DNA of 64,000 bases from Guyanagaster necrorhizus (GCF_019112545.1 NW_025064886.1:1287625-1351624); one strand, 5' to 3'. Positions 11,536 to 27,933 are shown, counted from the stretch's first letter. Translations and numbers: made by a program. The notes: generated by a model from the letters alone, not told the origin.

Positions 11536-14500
11536 TCACTCTTCCATAGCATCGTCGCTATCGTCCTCATCACTGTCAGAATCTTCACCCTCCGCAACTT
11601 CGATATCGCCCAATCCGATATCGTGATCCGCCCCTACGTATGAGTCGCAGATGACATATAGTTTTAACGAATGCTTGCCCTTCGGCAGCGTGAACTCCAA
11701 CTTGACGGCCAAATTCCTGGTCACCGTCACCCGCTTAATGACCAGTAGTTGTCGCGTTGAAGGCTCGCCAACAACCAACCACCAGTTTGCCATCTTCTTT
11801 CCTGGGTAGAACGGCGCAATTACCGTTTGGTCGCCTTCTTCGCCATCTTCGTCGACATCCCGGGAAAGAGCAACCTGGAGAATGATGGGAGCACCGGCTG
11901 TGTAGCCCCCGCCAACGAGCTCGTGTGTGACATCGAGCGTTGGGTACGAGTTGACGAACGTAGCAACATCTTGCCTGTAAATCGAAATGAGTATACGTTA
12001 ACGATGACTGCACGGAATGCCTACATCTGTGCTTGAGACATTTGCAAAAGTGCGGTACGTTTGTCGTCCTCCATCTCCATGATATCATACACAGATTCGA
12101 TACCAGCATCCTTACACCTCTGGATCAGCTCTGGCTCGAAGTGTGGCACCTGCCTGAGAGGGGAGTCTCTGTCCCAAACAGCCTGAACACACATCTGCGC
12201 GAGGTCCATAGCACCTAAAGCACTCAACCAGGCATTCGATGACATGACATCCACACACGCCGAGAGCAAGTTCAACACTTTCTCCAGGACGATCTTCTGG
12301 TCCGCAGCCAAATCCGCGGGTAACTGAATGCGACTAAAGTGTGCTTGAAGGAGGAGGAATGTCTTGAAGTGAGGGACCTCAAAGTTGACCCCGTCGATCT
12401 TGACAGGAAGGCGGTCATACAGCCGCTTGAGTAGAACGTCCTCGTGTCGACGGATAGGGATGGTTTCGAACTCGGCTGAAGATGACACAACTTCGAGCAG
12501 ACCCTTCAGCTTCGTACGCTCCTTCAGTGATAGTGTGTAGACCTCGACGGTAACATCTGGCAAGATAAAGTTAATTATGTCAGGGAGAAGCAAGGAAGGA
12601 CTCACAAGAGATGTTGTAGTAAGCAGCGATCATTCCAAGGTTGAGTGCGGAAACATCCATCTCGTCTTCTAAAGTAAAGTAAGCGAAATGCCCGATATCA
12701 AAAATGTTTGTGCAATTACCGATAGCAATACACTTAGAGTTGACGAGGTCGGTCAAGGTGTTCTCAACCAACTCCGAAAGATGATCCGACAAATGCTGGT
12801 GGCTGACGTTATGGAGGTTATAGTAGTTAGGATTCTGTGTCATCCTGCGATAGAAGTAAGTCCATGTGAGGATATCCTGAAACAATATTAACTCGGTATC
12901 GTAAAAGCCAAAGCATTCTCCTACCATAGCATCCTGCTTGTTCTCGATGGTTTTAACTGCAATCTCCGCCAGGAAATAGTCGTGCAGCAGGTGGGTTGGA
13001 AGGTGACTCTCAATAGGAAGACCTTCTGCTAAGAATTTCTTATAAAAGTCCTTCCTCGTCTGTTGACACATAAGGACGCATCGACTGCGTTCGTCGTCCC
13101 TCGGTCGACAAGCCCGACCCATTATCTGCAGGACATCCATGACGGGATAGTCGACATATCGGTGCTCCTTTCCTTCGTAGTACTGCACGCCCATGATAAT
13201 AACCATGTAGCTAGCGACAGGAATTGACCATGCCGTATCCTTTGACGCCACGAGCACCTGCACAGCTCCACTTTCAAACAGACGCTGGACGATGCGCTTG
13301 TCCTGCTTATCCATAGCTTCGTGGAAATAGCCGATACCTTTCTTTAATGTCTCCTTCAAACCTTCATCCCGCAGATGGTCAAGGTGAACCTGTATGTCTG
13401 CGACTTCGACATTAAGGAACCTGTCTGGCTTGTCATCCGCAGCACAGTGTATAAGCAGATCGTCGACAGTGAGGCGGCATTGTTTCCGGGAGGGAACAAA
13501 GACAATGACGGGTTTTGTGGGTGCATATTCAACGATGGCCAAGTATGCTGGCTTTGACATGGCGATCATGAGGGAGGGGAAGTGCGGTATTGTGAATGAT
13601 TGCAGATGAATATCCATGTCCAGCGGTCGGGCACTAATCGAGAATAACCGATGAGTACAAGTCAAAAAGCGAAGGAGGCGCTTACCTAGGCGAGAAATTG
13701 AAGATAGCATGAGAAGGTGCACCCATCCATTCACCCAGATCGCGCGCGTTCGCAAGTGAAACACCACATGCGACGATGCGAGTCTTTACCTCTGTTTGCG
13801 CAGATACATACCGCGTCCTGGAAATGATGACCTCATATGTAGGCCCTACCTCTCCTCCAACAAGCTGCACCTCGTCAGCGATCAGAAGCCCGATATTCTG
13901 AACATTCTTCCGCTGACGCCACCGACGAGAAAGTACGTCCCACTAGCACAGCAGGCATAAATAAGATTAGCATAGTAAGATGAATGAAAAGGTACCTGAG
14001 AGGGAGTGCAGATAATCACGTCACCCTTTTCCAAAAGTCGCAGATCGGCACTGGTCTCGCCTGTAAGACTGACAATTTCCTTGCCTCCTTGAAGTCCCGA
14101 GAACTTGCCCTGCCATTCCTTCACCCGCTGATCAACCATTTCCTGGTATGGCTCAATACAAACAGCCCTTGGTTGTTCGCGCTTGCTCCATAGTCTGAGC
14201 AAAGCGAACTCGGCACAAACGGTCTTTCCGCTGCCTGTGGGTGCACCAATGAAAACATTCTCGTCCGACGTATACAGCGCTTGGAAGACTTGTGTCTGTA
14301 TCTTGTTGAATGTTTCTATTGTGGAAGCGTAGATCTTCTCAAACTCCTTGTTGTGAAGGGCTGACAGCGGAAGAGGCTGAAGGTCCAAAAGAGGCGTAGG
14401 AGTAGGGAATTTTTCGGGAAGAATGAGATGCTTGAATGATATAGGAAGTCTGGTTTCGGAGTGAAGCCACCGGTCAGAGATGATGGAGATGTAATAGTTG

Positions 14501-17500
14501 GGAGGCACGGGCTCAAATATGGGAACCGTTAACGTGACGTTGTGTTCATCTTCAGCGTAGCGTTGGCGGAGAACAAAGGTATCATGAAAGAGAATGACCT
14601 CTCCATCGACATCTTCTACCATGATCAAAAAACTTTCGGCGCCACCATGAATCTTCTCATCCCAACGGAAATCAGGGGTGATCGAAAGATCGATACGCAG
14701 CAAGGAGCGAGTGATAGGTTGAACTTGAGCTTGAAGCCTGGCGATAATATCAGAACTCCTACTCATGATAAAGCAGTGATTTACATACTGAAGCTTAGGG
14801 AAGCTATGAACGAGTCGATGTACTAGTTTTCCAGCATTTGGTATCCCGATGAGCTCACCGATCTCAGGAGGAGTCTAAAAAGCACCACTTAACACTCAGA
14901 AATAGACTAAAAGTAGTAATGACTCACAAGATCAAAGTACCGATACCAGGGCTGTTAGTTCGAAGTTAGTTTGAATGTTTTCGTCACTTTTGGTGGAAGA
15001 CATACAAATTGTTTACCCTCCGCTTTTCGTATAACTTCTGAAGGGACACCTTTGAATTGTCGAAGAGGCGTCATGGACCCCCACCTGATACAGTGAGTAA
15101 ATATTAACGCTAAGGAACAACACTAGACATGGCTTACATTCGTTTTTCTACCATCTTGCAGAGGTCAAGAGCTGCCTTCGCAGGGACAGCCCATCCACGT
15201 TTCAGACATATTTCGAAGATCGCTCGAAGAATACTAGTAATCGATCAGCATACCTAAAAGTCGAAAGGGAAATAGACATACCGTCCAGCTGATTGCTGAA
15301 CGAAAACCATGTCAGCGACAAGAACGAACCCTAAATGTATAAAGTTAGCTAACAAAGAACAAAGAGCGAATTAACGTACCATCAAGTTTCAGTTGAGAGA
15401 TGTAAGCCTGAAGAAGAACGTTAATTTTGGCGGCCGGCTCCTCCACTGTTTCTTTCACGGGAATAGGGACACGCTCTAACAGCTTCCCAAGCTCTACCTT
15501 CTCTTCTTGACGGACCTAGAAAGCAGAATTAACACGACGTACTCTTTGGACTGATTGAACATACAGGTAAGAGCTTGAACTCGTTGGACAACGCGAACAC
15601 ACGGAATAGTTCTAGAGTCGACATTGTCGGCCTCAGATGCTGGTTGTACACCATCATCGAATTATATGTCACATAGTAATGCGACGCAATCCGTCCTAAC
15701 TCGGTGCTTTGGAATCGCCCCGAAGACCGCTCATACTTCAACAGCTGACATTTCTCTAGTAAGGCGGCGGCAGAGTGGACGATATCTGCACGTTTTTGAA
15801 TCAAACCAACATCGTCGTCCTGGTAATCGACACCGACACCATACAAACCTGGTGACCGAAGCATTCGCACATAACTTAAAAAAAGGTTTAGTTTGCAAAA
15901 GATATTCAGATTGAGAATGGCTTACAGATAGGTGTATCCCAGCCATTGAACAGCCTCATCGCGATTTCGGATGGTGCCCAAGACAATCTCGGCATTCAGG
16001 TTGTCGGCCAGCTTGGATACGAACTGAGACTCAATGGGCAACTGTTGGTTGAGTAAGCTCAGGTAGTACTGCAGCTCGGAATGGTTGGTAATGATGATGC
16101 CTTCACCATATGTGTCGTATTGAGGTCGGCCCGCACGTCCGAGCATTTGGAGCACATCCTGCGAAGATAACTCAACCCAACGACCCTTCTCCGGATTATA
16201 GATCTGCGTTCCCTTTATAATGACCGTATGGGCTGGTAAATTAACACCCCAGGCTAGCGTTGCAGTACACACGAGAACCTGAACAGAGCCGTCCGCAAAC
16301 AGTTCCTCCACCAGGGAACGATCATCTCGTGACATACCAGCGTGATGGATAGCGAAACCGAAAGGAAGGAGATCGCGAAGGTTGGAATCCTTGACGTTGT
16401 TGGCTTCTTCCGTCAGAATTTCCCGCGTAGCGCCATCGGCTTTGACGAACTGAGTAATGGTCTCCTTCTCCACGGCCATATCCCTCAAGAACTTCGCTGT
16501 TTTCGCGGTCTCTTTTCGCGAATGCACAAAAACTAGAGTTTGATTCTTTCCAGCCTGGTCCAGGACTTTCTCGTAGCAGACTTCGTTCGTCACTTGGTAC
16601 CGCTTGATCGCCTTTTTTTCGGTAACTCCGATGAACTGTTGCTGCAGCCCGCAAGGTCGGTACGATGCGTCGAAGTAGAAGAGTCCCCTCGATTCATCTA
16701 CGCGAAGGAAAGTGGCTACATCTTGATAATTGGGGAGTGTGGCAGATAGCCCAACAAGACGCACATACTCGTTAGTTTGCTCCATGCGGCGGATCGTTCG
16801 TGCGATGATACTTTCCAGTACCGGACCACGTTCATCATGAAGCAGATGAATTTCATCGATGATGATGAGGCGAACGAGATTCGTATAACTAGTGTCAGTG
16901 CTTTTACGCGTCACAACGTCCCACTTCTCCGGAGTGGTGACGATGATCTGCGTCTCGGCAATCTGTTGCTTCGTCATTTGGGAGTCGCCCGTGAGTTCAC
17001 CGACTTTGATACCAAACACTTTGAGCCTAGCGGTGAAGTTGCCAACCATCTCTTGGACCAATGCCTTCATGGGAGCAACATAAATGATTTTGAATGCATC
17101 AAGGTCGAAAGTGCCGGTAGCCTCGTCACGATACTTAGACAACTCATTCAGAATCGTAAGCATAGCAACATTGGTCTTATCAAAGAATAGTCAGTGACGA
17201 AGTCGGGATGCAATAGAGAGGCAAACCTTTCCAGCACCAGTAGGCGCGCAAAGTAGAATGGGCTCATCGGTGCCAAACGCAATAGGGTAGAGTTTGCTCT
17301 GAACGCGGTTAAGTTTGGGAACGGTAAACGCTTCTCGAGTCCAAGGTGGCATATCTGATATGGGAACCAGGTCGCCTTCAACAACAGGTTTCTGCTTCGG
17401 AGCCGGGACGTGAATCTCTTCGTAGCCTTTCTTGGCTCGTTTGAAGGAGCCGTCAGGGAGTTTACACTTTTTGTTGGACATGAGGTGACCACCCTGACTG

Positions 17501-18801
17501 AAGGCCATGCTCTCCAGATCCACAGTTCGCTTTGGCTGGACCGTCGTGCCAGGGGCCAATGTGGCAGTCTTGGGCACCTCGGGCTTGGTTTCATCGACGT
17601 CCATTGCATCTGATGGGCGCGCCTTCGTCTGACGATCCCCCGCTAGTTCGCGAAGAATCCAGCCCACACCTTTTTCGCGCATAGCAACTTCTACGTTGAC
17701 ACGCTCATCCGCGTCACTCCGCATGAGCTTGGTACACCAGATAATGATGTCGCGGTTTTTGAGGAATTTTGTCGTGATATGAAAACTCTGATAGTCGAAA
17801 AGCTCCATGAGTTGATTTTCACAGTCACGAAGGTTGGACTCTGAGCCGAGAATAGAAAGTACCGAGGAAGCTTTGTCGGCAGCGGTGACCGGGTCTGAGT
17901 ACACTTCAGCGATCTGTCTCTGCACCCAGAAACCGTCAATGGAGTGCGGGGAGACGATGTCCTTGTCGGCCTTGGATTTTCCGGACTTTGACGATTCGCC
18001 GCCAATGACCAGCGCCTCTTCGCCAACTTCGCCCCCTTCCTGAGGCACGGCATCACCATCCCCGTCTTCTTCCTCGTCGTCGTCCGACTCATCTCTGATT
18101 TCAAACCCTTCCTCGTCTTCTTCTTCTTGCTCCTCCTCATCGAAGACTACAGCGACACCGACCTCATCATCAATCTCTGCATCCTTTCGCTCCATGTCAG
18201 GATCCAACATTGTCTCGTCCTCAGCGCCATAGTCGGTGATCTTCTTCGACAGAGTGACGAGCTGAGAGAACTGTTCACCGGTTATAGGTCCGATGACCTC
18301 TTCTATCTCCTTCTTCTTGTCAAAGTCCTTCATACCCTCATTCTTCAACGACTCTAGCACCGTGTCGGCAGCGCTTCGAACAATGTCTTGAGCCTGGTCA
18401 CCAAGAGTGGTGTGAACAGAAGACAAGATGAGTTCATAGACCTCACGCGTTTCAGCAGTCCGCGGTCTGTACGTCAGACCCTCCACATCCTGCGTCGCTT
18501 CAATGATGTCCGCATATCCAAACCCAACTGTGTCGGCCTTGCGTTTAGCTACAGCCTTTTCTGAAGGATCTTGACGGTCCGCTGCCTTCTTTTTCTTCTT
18601 GTCTACGTCCTTGGGAGTCTCCCGGACGACACGGGAACCCATTTCTCGTGGATCTATGCGACCAGCCAGTGAAGTAGGCGCACCATCTGGTTCTCGGTCT
18701 CTACGAGGGAGTATAGACCGGTCCGCCGTGAGAACAAGCGATGAAATGGCACCATAGTTATACTGAGAAAGATCTTGCTTTTTGCCTTGTGCGCCAGACA
18801 T
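11536..18801 (-). CDS. BRR2: Spliceosomal RNA helicase Brr2 (U5 snRNP)
   Basis: Ski2-like DExH helicase that unwinds U4/U6 snRNA during spliceosome activation. 16 exons give 2,167 residues: 18801-17227, 17175-15926, 15874-15565, 15515-15380, 15330-15282, 15233-15138, 15084-15006, 14951-14928, 14874-14789, 14737-13996, 13942-13686, 13633-12925, 12876-12720, 12668-12606, 12556-12025, 11974-11536. The start [17 protein letters not shown] is preceded by an in-frame upstream ATG-less extension and matches the usual Brr2 N-terminus. Cassette 1 shows [18 protein letters not shown] and [10 protein letters not shown]. Cassette 2 shows [18 protein letters not shown] and QIMGRACRP; in the family this cassette is regulatory rather than an active ATPase. 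Each cassette is followed by Sec63-type helices, and the tail is Asp/Glu-rich. Exon 8 is only 24 nt, and two introns (48 and 51 nt) are open in frame. Confidence 0.96.
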
Positions 18802-19196
18802 GTTGGCCGTTGTCAGTGGCGACAACAAGAGTAAGTACTGGTCAGGCGTCTGAGTGGACCATGAAATTTCTTGCTGATGTAATCCTAGCCTTGTTTGGAA
18901 TTTTCATTCTCACGCTTACCAAGTTCGTGACTTCGGGACAAACCTTTAATCAGTTGTAGCGAAATAAACACACAGATAGTGTCCTAGTTGGCCGTTACAG
19001 TGCTTCTATCCGAAAGCATCCACCCAGAGAATCTTACAGATCTGAATAAAACGTTGACTCACTGAAAACGGTTGTTTGCCTACTGTTAGTAATGGCTTGA
19101 ATCGTAAATTCTTCGTTTTTAACTAAGTCATGTTATACAGTTCACATATATCAAAGAATGTCATTAACTACACTTCCACACCAAGCGAGCCCTTTT

Positions 19197-21467
19197 CTAG
19201 GTAACATATCTGAAATCCGGCGCCTTCAATGGGCCAAATGAACAAAAATCTGGGTGCTCGAGGTGAGATAACCAACCTTGTCAGCCACCTCACTAGTGTC
19301 GACCCGTACGTTGTAGTCCGGAATTCCGTAACAAATGTTTCGCCGTTTATTCTCAAGGCGGTACGAGAACTGAAAGTTGCCGGTTAACAGGTAGTACCAC
19401 ATGTTTGGATCCAAAATGACATACGTGTAGTATAATCGCACAAATAGCAGCTAAGAATTCAAGCGCACACGAAACTGATTATAATGAATATTTATATGTC
19501 GTTTATGAGGGAAAAAACTTACTTGCAAATCCTTTTCTGTACCAGGACAATAGGTGAGAAAAGATCAATGAGGAGGTAAGGTGGACGTACGTATACTCGG
19601 GACCCTCAGTTTCGGGGAAGATATGTGATCCCAGCACGCTACCACATTGTCCGATTGCCATAAACATTGGAATACCTGTTGCCCTCTTCGTTTCAGAACC
19701 AAGATTGTGCGCGACTACATTAACCGTACCATTTCAGCATCAGTGAAGCGACACAGAAACGAAACTTACACCAGGCAATAATGAGGCCAATGGTAGTATA
19801 TGTCCCGCTGGTAATGCAGAATGTGGCGAAGTATCTTACATGATTGTTTGAGGATACAGTCAGAAGTAAACTGAAGAACTTGTTAACAGGTGAAAGGTGC
19901 CAAACGATGTTAAAAAAAATACAGGTATCCAATGGCACCGATGGTAGATGCAACGGCCATGAAACAGCCCCTCGTTTGGAGGCGGTCGGATGCGTAGGAG
20001 AAAAGTGTCAATACGACGGCAGAAACAGCATAGGGAGGTACTGTGAGGAGTTGTGCAACGGCCGCGGCTAGAAAGCAAGTAGCAGCCTTATAATCACCCG
20101 GAACAAAAATATACTGACTGTTTCCGAAAGTTTGGATAATAGTCGGTAAGAAGGCTGAAATCGACGCCAAAGCACAATTGAGACCGAAATAGATGACACC
20201 ACCTGTATAGATCTTCCTCTTACACTCAGCGTTGTCATTCCATGGAAAGCACAGTGCCTTACCCTCCAGTCACGGAAAGCCATCCATATATGCGCTGTAG
20301 CAGTGGTTAAACCCACACTAGAGATCCCGGCGTAAGATCGAACCTTTGTTAACAACGTTCCCGACATCTCCACTTGCACTTCTGTTCATTCTGGCGATAG
20401 CGAGCTCCCTTTCCCTACTATTGAAGAGATGTGTTACTTCAGGCCGATTCGGAAGCGAAAAGAAACTGATAATTCCAAGGATGATGGTAGGGACACCCTG
20501 TAATTTGAATAGAATTAACGGAAATGCAAAGGAAAGATAGCGAGTGGCATACCTCTACTATGAGCAACAGTCTCCAATGCGCGATCGTGACGTTCGACAT
20601 TGATATTCCGAAGGCTATGAGTCCCCCGAAAGCGCCAGAAACAGCAGCGAAGCCAAACCAGTAAGCCATCTATGTGCTATTGAGTCTGGGATTGGTTATT
20701 GTATAAAATTCGGACTAACCCGTAAACCCATTTCTTCTCTGGTGTAGAAGAGCGCTTTATTACAGGTCAACTCACAACTCTGCGTGGAAAACAAGTGTTA
20801 ACTCACAGAAATACAACGGTATACCAGGCCCGAAACCCGCTTCGAAGATCCCCAAAAACACCCTCGCAGTGAACAAGCCGCCGAAGTTAAATGCTGTCGA
20901 CTAGGCAATCATGACCATCCGACAAGCCGAGCTGATACCGATATTAATTGCGCTCACCATAAGGGTGGACGACAAACCCCATCCCACAGCAGCTCCTGCA
21001 AGCCAGTAATGCGGTGGAACAAGCTTGGAGACAATTGTAGCAGGGATTTGGCATATAATCTGACGCATACATCTATCAATCTTCAAGGAAGAAGCAATCG
21101 TCACAAATACTCACATATGAAAAATAGAAAGCCGAAGTTATCCAGTCAAAAAGTACGCCGGTGGGGTCGCCGTTGAGGATATCCTGGGGGAGACCCTGGA
21201 GACGCGCATTTCCGAGATTTGAACGGTCGAGATCTAAATGATTGCAGTTCAGAAAAGTTTAACTTGACCTGGGAGAAAAGGTATACACGCGAACAGATAG
21301 AGAAGACAAGCCAGCGGGAGGATACGTCCATCAAGCCTGCGTACGAGCCTCCGTTCTTCGGTCCGTAAAACAATCTTCATCTCATCCTCGGCAGCAGGAA
21401 TGCTCTCGATTAGCTTTTCGGACAATTTGGTTTCTTCATCCTTGACGTGATCACTTGGCGGAGACAT
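19197..21467 (-). CDS. MFS permease, anion:cation symporter family (allantoate/nicotinate type)
   Basis: Predicted 12-TM plasma-membrane proton symporter for a small organic anion. 16 exons give 485 residues: 21467-21287, 21233-21115, 21059-20958, 20900-20807, 20754-20720, 20669-20553, 20497-20344, 20294-20263, 20212-20119, 20067-19923, 19870-19770, 19714-19591, 19536-19523, 19450-19425, 19369-19277, 19223-19197. After an acidic N-terminus come the family landmarks YLDRSNLGNARLQGL, FGGLFTARVFLGIFEAGFGP, REEMGLRMAYWFGF, GALGGLIA-like and TSGTYTTIGLIIAW. The C-terminus has the charged tail VADKAPDFRYVT. In yeast the related proteins are Dal5 and Tna1; the substrate here cannot be told. Exon 13 is 14 nt. 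The intron-dense structure hides the gene from frame-based scanning, but every junction keeps phase. Confidence 0.88.
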
Positions 21468-22289
21468 CCAATGGAGGAAAGAGAGAAATAAAGATAAGTG
21501 CGTGGACCTGAAGGAAGAAGGACAACCTTACTGGTAACGACAAGTCTTTTATAGGCAAAAACTACGACATCTCAAGTACCCAAGGTCTCATGACCATCCA
21601 TGTGGAATAGCTCTCTAAATTTCGAAGTCATCCACCGACCTGGCACGCATTCGATAAATGGAACGAACGAATCAACCATGTGACAAATCAAACCATCCCC
21701 TCAGGCTGCCTGCCACCTGCGCGCTCTCTTCTGGGTTTCAGCCTTTTCCCGCGTTCAACTTATTTGGTTAGCATTCGGAATTGGGAATGTTGAAGGACGC
21801 TTGTTGAAAAGACTTGAAGGGCATTAATGGGCTGACACGGAACGGCTGCGATCAGATCAAGAATGACCTTGAGAACAAAGAGAATGTGGGGGAATGCTTC
21901 TCGGAACAAGATGATGGTGGCTAAATATATCTCTCGTCCATCACGGGTATACGCTTCAGTACTAGCGTTCAACAAATGTGCATCAGAGGCGCAGGTGAAT
22001 TGAGTTTTACGCTCGGTTTCACGGCAGATATCCGCTGTCGGCCGATTTTTGTGAGAGATTTGAAGCACAGATGGAGAATTAGGTTTTTGACAGGGCGGCA
22101 GACGAATGGCGGTCAGTTATGTGCCAGGCACAACGACAGAGTAAGGCTTGGACTATAGAACTCAGTGCGCCATGAAACATGGCATATAGTAACCATCGGA
22201 TTTTCGGATTGGTGTTATGAAAGAGCGTGGAGGTCATCTTCAATGTAAAACTCGGAATGCCCCTGTCAGATTTCAATTCTTTTCGGCGA
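21468..22289. other. Promoter side of the permease gene; no gene seen
   Basis: About 820 bases upstream of the permease start. Two short minus-strand frames have no family resemblance and no splice partner. The first 150 bases probably include the permease 5' leader and promoter. Confidence 0.4.
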
Positions 22290-22746
22290 GAGTGATTCAG
22301 AGACGGATATTGAGCTGGAGCAAATACATAGACGCTAGCTATGCGAAGACCTGGGACAATACAGAGGGAGACCGCGCTTCCACAACGAATACAGAAGACC
22401 CACTTGAGCTAATGAGCACAGGGCGATGTTGACAGATCCATACAGCTGCGAGGTCATTCGAAGAGTTCGAATATACGGCACTTTCTCCATCGGCAAGGAT
22501 ATCAAGGGCGTTTCCGTCTATTTTCGAAAGGAAGAGAATGGACACACATGCTCGGTCAGCTCACTTGGGTTTTCGTTCCCTATCAGCAAGTTTATCCATC
22601 ACTCCAGCGCTCAGGTAGTGCTTTGTAAGAAACTCTTCGGTCCGGAAATCGACGTCAGCGACGCGCCGGTACAGAAGTACAAACTTTCCGGTGTCTGTAA
22701 ACATCCCCTGACTGTCCAAATCAACTTGTAGTTTTTTGGGCGACAT
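22290..22746 (-). other. Unassigned coding-like segment
   Basis: A minus-strand frame starting at an ATG at 22746 gives 61 codons with protein-like character (GMFTDTGKFVLLYRRVADVD, EEFLTKHYLSAGVMDKLADR). A GTGAGC donor lies at 22564 exactly at its end, and an AAAATAG acceptor 45-50 nt later opens onto further coding-like sequence (PLISLPMEKVPYIRTLRMT), but the phases do not match by one base. Either the splice choice differs or the gene is broken. A 101-codon plus-strand frame overlaps it. No family was recognised. Confidence 0.25.
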
Positions 22747-23222
22747 GAAATCTGTAGTAAGACTGATTCCACGAATGTGACTCTACAGCGTTCAAATTCC
22801 ATACCAGTGGCAGATGATCACCCCCGGGTAAGCGCGGCTCACGCCCAAGCACAAACAAGGTCGTTTGTCAAACCATGAACACCGAGGTATTGGGATCACT
22901 CTAGTAATCGACAGAAAATTAGAGCGTGATGAAAAGAGAAAGGAAATAATAGGATGTAGACCAAAACTTTGGGTTCATCATGGATAGAGATAGGTCTTCA
23001 GCGTGACGGACAACTTGCAGCAAAGGTCGCACGAAATTCCGGGCCGGTGTTCTCAGGACCCAAAGTTACTCTGGTATCTTTTCTAAATTTACGAGGGGAA
23101 TGGGAACGATTCAGGTTTCAGAGCTGCACCCATGAATGGAACACCTACACATGACATCTGGACGATGATGGTTGTCAGTCGTGTGAATGGATTACACACC
23201 CGGAAAGCCGCTGAGGTCCGCA

Positions 23223-23950
23223 TTATCGTTGCATGGTTGAGGAACGCATGGGGCTGAGCGGTGCTTTCTTGTCTCCCTTCACAGTGTAGTTTCCATCGTT
23301 GGTAAGGAGATAGTCGCGGATGCCATATTCAGTTGCATACAATGTTAGGACGTCTATATTCTGTGAGATATGGATAAGATGATGGTACCTACTCCCCACG
23401 CAATGAGTGCTTGCCGAGTTGAGCGAATATAGCTGGTTCACCGTGAGGGTTGTCCCAGGACTCGGGGAAAATCACTGTTAGATACCGGGCTTACATTTTG
23501 AATCTTTCGAAGGGAGGGAGGCTTTGAAAATTTGTATTGAAGCTCATACCATTTCGTATTTCTGCGTTTGTTTGACTTGACTCTTGTTTGATTTTCTTGG
23601 TGTAAATGAGTACGCGTCACAAATTTATATGAAGGGCGAAACTTACTCAATACAAGTCGAGGAATGAGGGCATGTCACAGTCCACGTTGACCGACGACTG
23701 GAGGATGTTGACATACGGTACGACGGATTGGATCGTCCTAAACGACACCAACCAATAGGCTTGCTTCCTTTGTACCGCAGAAATGAGTCAATACACAAAG
23801 CAGGGTCTCTGGAGCTTGGAGGATAACTCGACTAGCTGACCAAGTTGGGGGGCCACGACGATAGGTCAAAATATCTTCGAGTCCAACGCGTGGATTAACG
23901 TCGCTCGCGTGTAGTGTCACGACTCACCCAGTCGGTGCAGCCCTGCTAGG
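23223..23950 (-). other. Exon-like pieces of an unrecognised gene
   Basis: Several minus-strand pieces look like exons. At 23400-23478 one reads FPESWDNPHGEPAIFAQLG, bounded by CTAACAG and a GTAGGT donor. At 23223-23370 another follows a CTCACAG acceptor and reads DVLTLYATEYGIRDYLL to a stop. Near 23680-23920 a third reads ILTYRRGPPTWSASRVIL. I could not join them into one continuous frame: the possible junction near 23485 fails in two of three phases. They may be one intron-rich gene I could not resolve, or a decaying one. Function unknown. Confidence 0.28.
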
Positions 23951-25142
23951 GTTCTTGTCAAGCATCTTTAAGAGGAGAGTGTGGTCCTGCTCTGTCCTTA
24001 GAGGTAATTAGTACATATATTTCATAGACTGATGTAATCCTGGGAAACAAGATTGACTGCGAAGGTAAAGTTTAATGATGCATCCCATACCTGTACATCA
24101 TGTTGGTTACACCCAAACAGGCCTTAGGTGCGAAGGACAGAGGCAATTGGCCTTGAGCCCCGTATTTAAAGGGGTCTTTGTTAGTGCCTCATCAGGAACA
24201 GCAGACGATACGATATAAATTACCGCAGCAGGATGTTGATAGCACCTAATAGAAAGCAAAGAACCGGGTGAAGGAAACGACCGACGCTTCGCATCCCTGA
24301 ATTTGTATTATAGGTGGAGCATCTTCAGAGAGAGTAGGCGCATAGCCTCCAGTCTTTGTCCATTCGTAGTGCTAATTAATTCGATCGTCCACGCTCGTAT
24401 ACATTGATCCACAGGTTCGTGCCACCACCTTAATACACAGACTCATACCATTGTAGAGACAGCAGGGGGGATAAATCAAGACACGCCGAAGCCGTCATGA
24501 TATGACGGTCCCCGGAAGAAATGAACCCTCGTCGCTCTATTACCTATCTTCGAGACTAAGCTTCCCGAACTCAATGATACGCTGAAGCCCGCCTTACGAA
24601 CATTTGATACGGATGTGTTAAAGTACCGCTGTGACAGGTGGAAGATCTCTCCCGCCTTATGAAAGGGCCATTGAGACCGATGCGTGAATTGTTCCCCCGG
24701 GAAAGGCTGCGAACTGATGAAACTTGCAATGTCGGTTTCTGTACAAAGAAGCGAGAATTACGTCAGGGCGCTTCACAGCATTCGGTTGCATCATAGGAAA
24801 TCAGTAACGACAAGCAAGGTTTCAATATACGTCCATACAGCACAGCTGTGTGAGGCTTGACGCGCTGGGTGGCGGTACTGCCAATAAAGCTGTGCAAAGC
24901 ACAAGAATGGTCCTATTTGTCCTTGCTTGCCGATTCTGGCGTTACCAGTGCTGACCTATAAAGGAACCCAATAAAGAGCGCGTTTCAACCATTCTCTTCT
25001 CCCAACTTCCATCTCGCAACGATCTGCCAACTCTCAACGACCGCCTTTTTCTGGTTAGTTAGTGTATACGGGAACTTCAGTATGATGCTGACGATCCGCC
25101 TCATCACCAGTTCAATCTCTTTATATCACCCTTTAATTGACG
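23951..25142. promoter_or_regulatory. GFA1 upstream region with TATA box at 24957-24962
   Basis: About 1.2 kb without coding structure. A TATAAA lies at 24957-24962, roughly 180 nt before the GFA1 start codon. It is followed within 30-60 nt by CT-rich sequence (TTCTCTTCTCCC), the usual look of a fungal transcription start region. A spliced 5' leader is possible. Confidence 0.45.
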
Positions 25143-27670
<2,528 letters not shown>

Positions 27671-27933
27671 GGAGAGACCGGAGATAGATTTTACACTCTT
27701 TTTGAACGCGGACTAGAAAATTACTGTACTTTATGTCGCGGACTCTGGCATGATTAGTTTTGTGGTAGATAGTAAAACCAGATTGGACACTTAAGCATTG
27801 ACTCGAGAATACATACCTTCTTCCATTGACTGGCAGCTACTTTTTAATTTGCATTCGTGGTACTGGGAACCGGGTGTTGATGCGAACCAAGTCCAATCTT
27901 TCTTTCTCCTTTCCTTTTCGATTATCTCGTACA

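Noticed and set aside
22426..22731. 101-codon plus-strand frame
   Set aside because: It overlaps the minus-strand segment with better splice signals; neither was recognised, so only the minus-strand one was listed, at low confidence.
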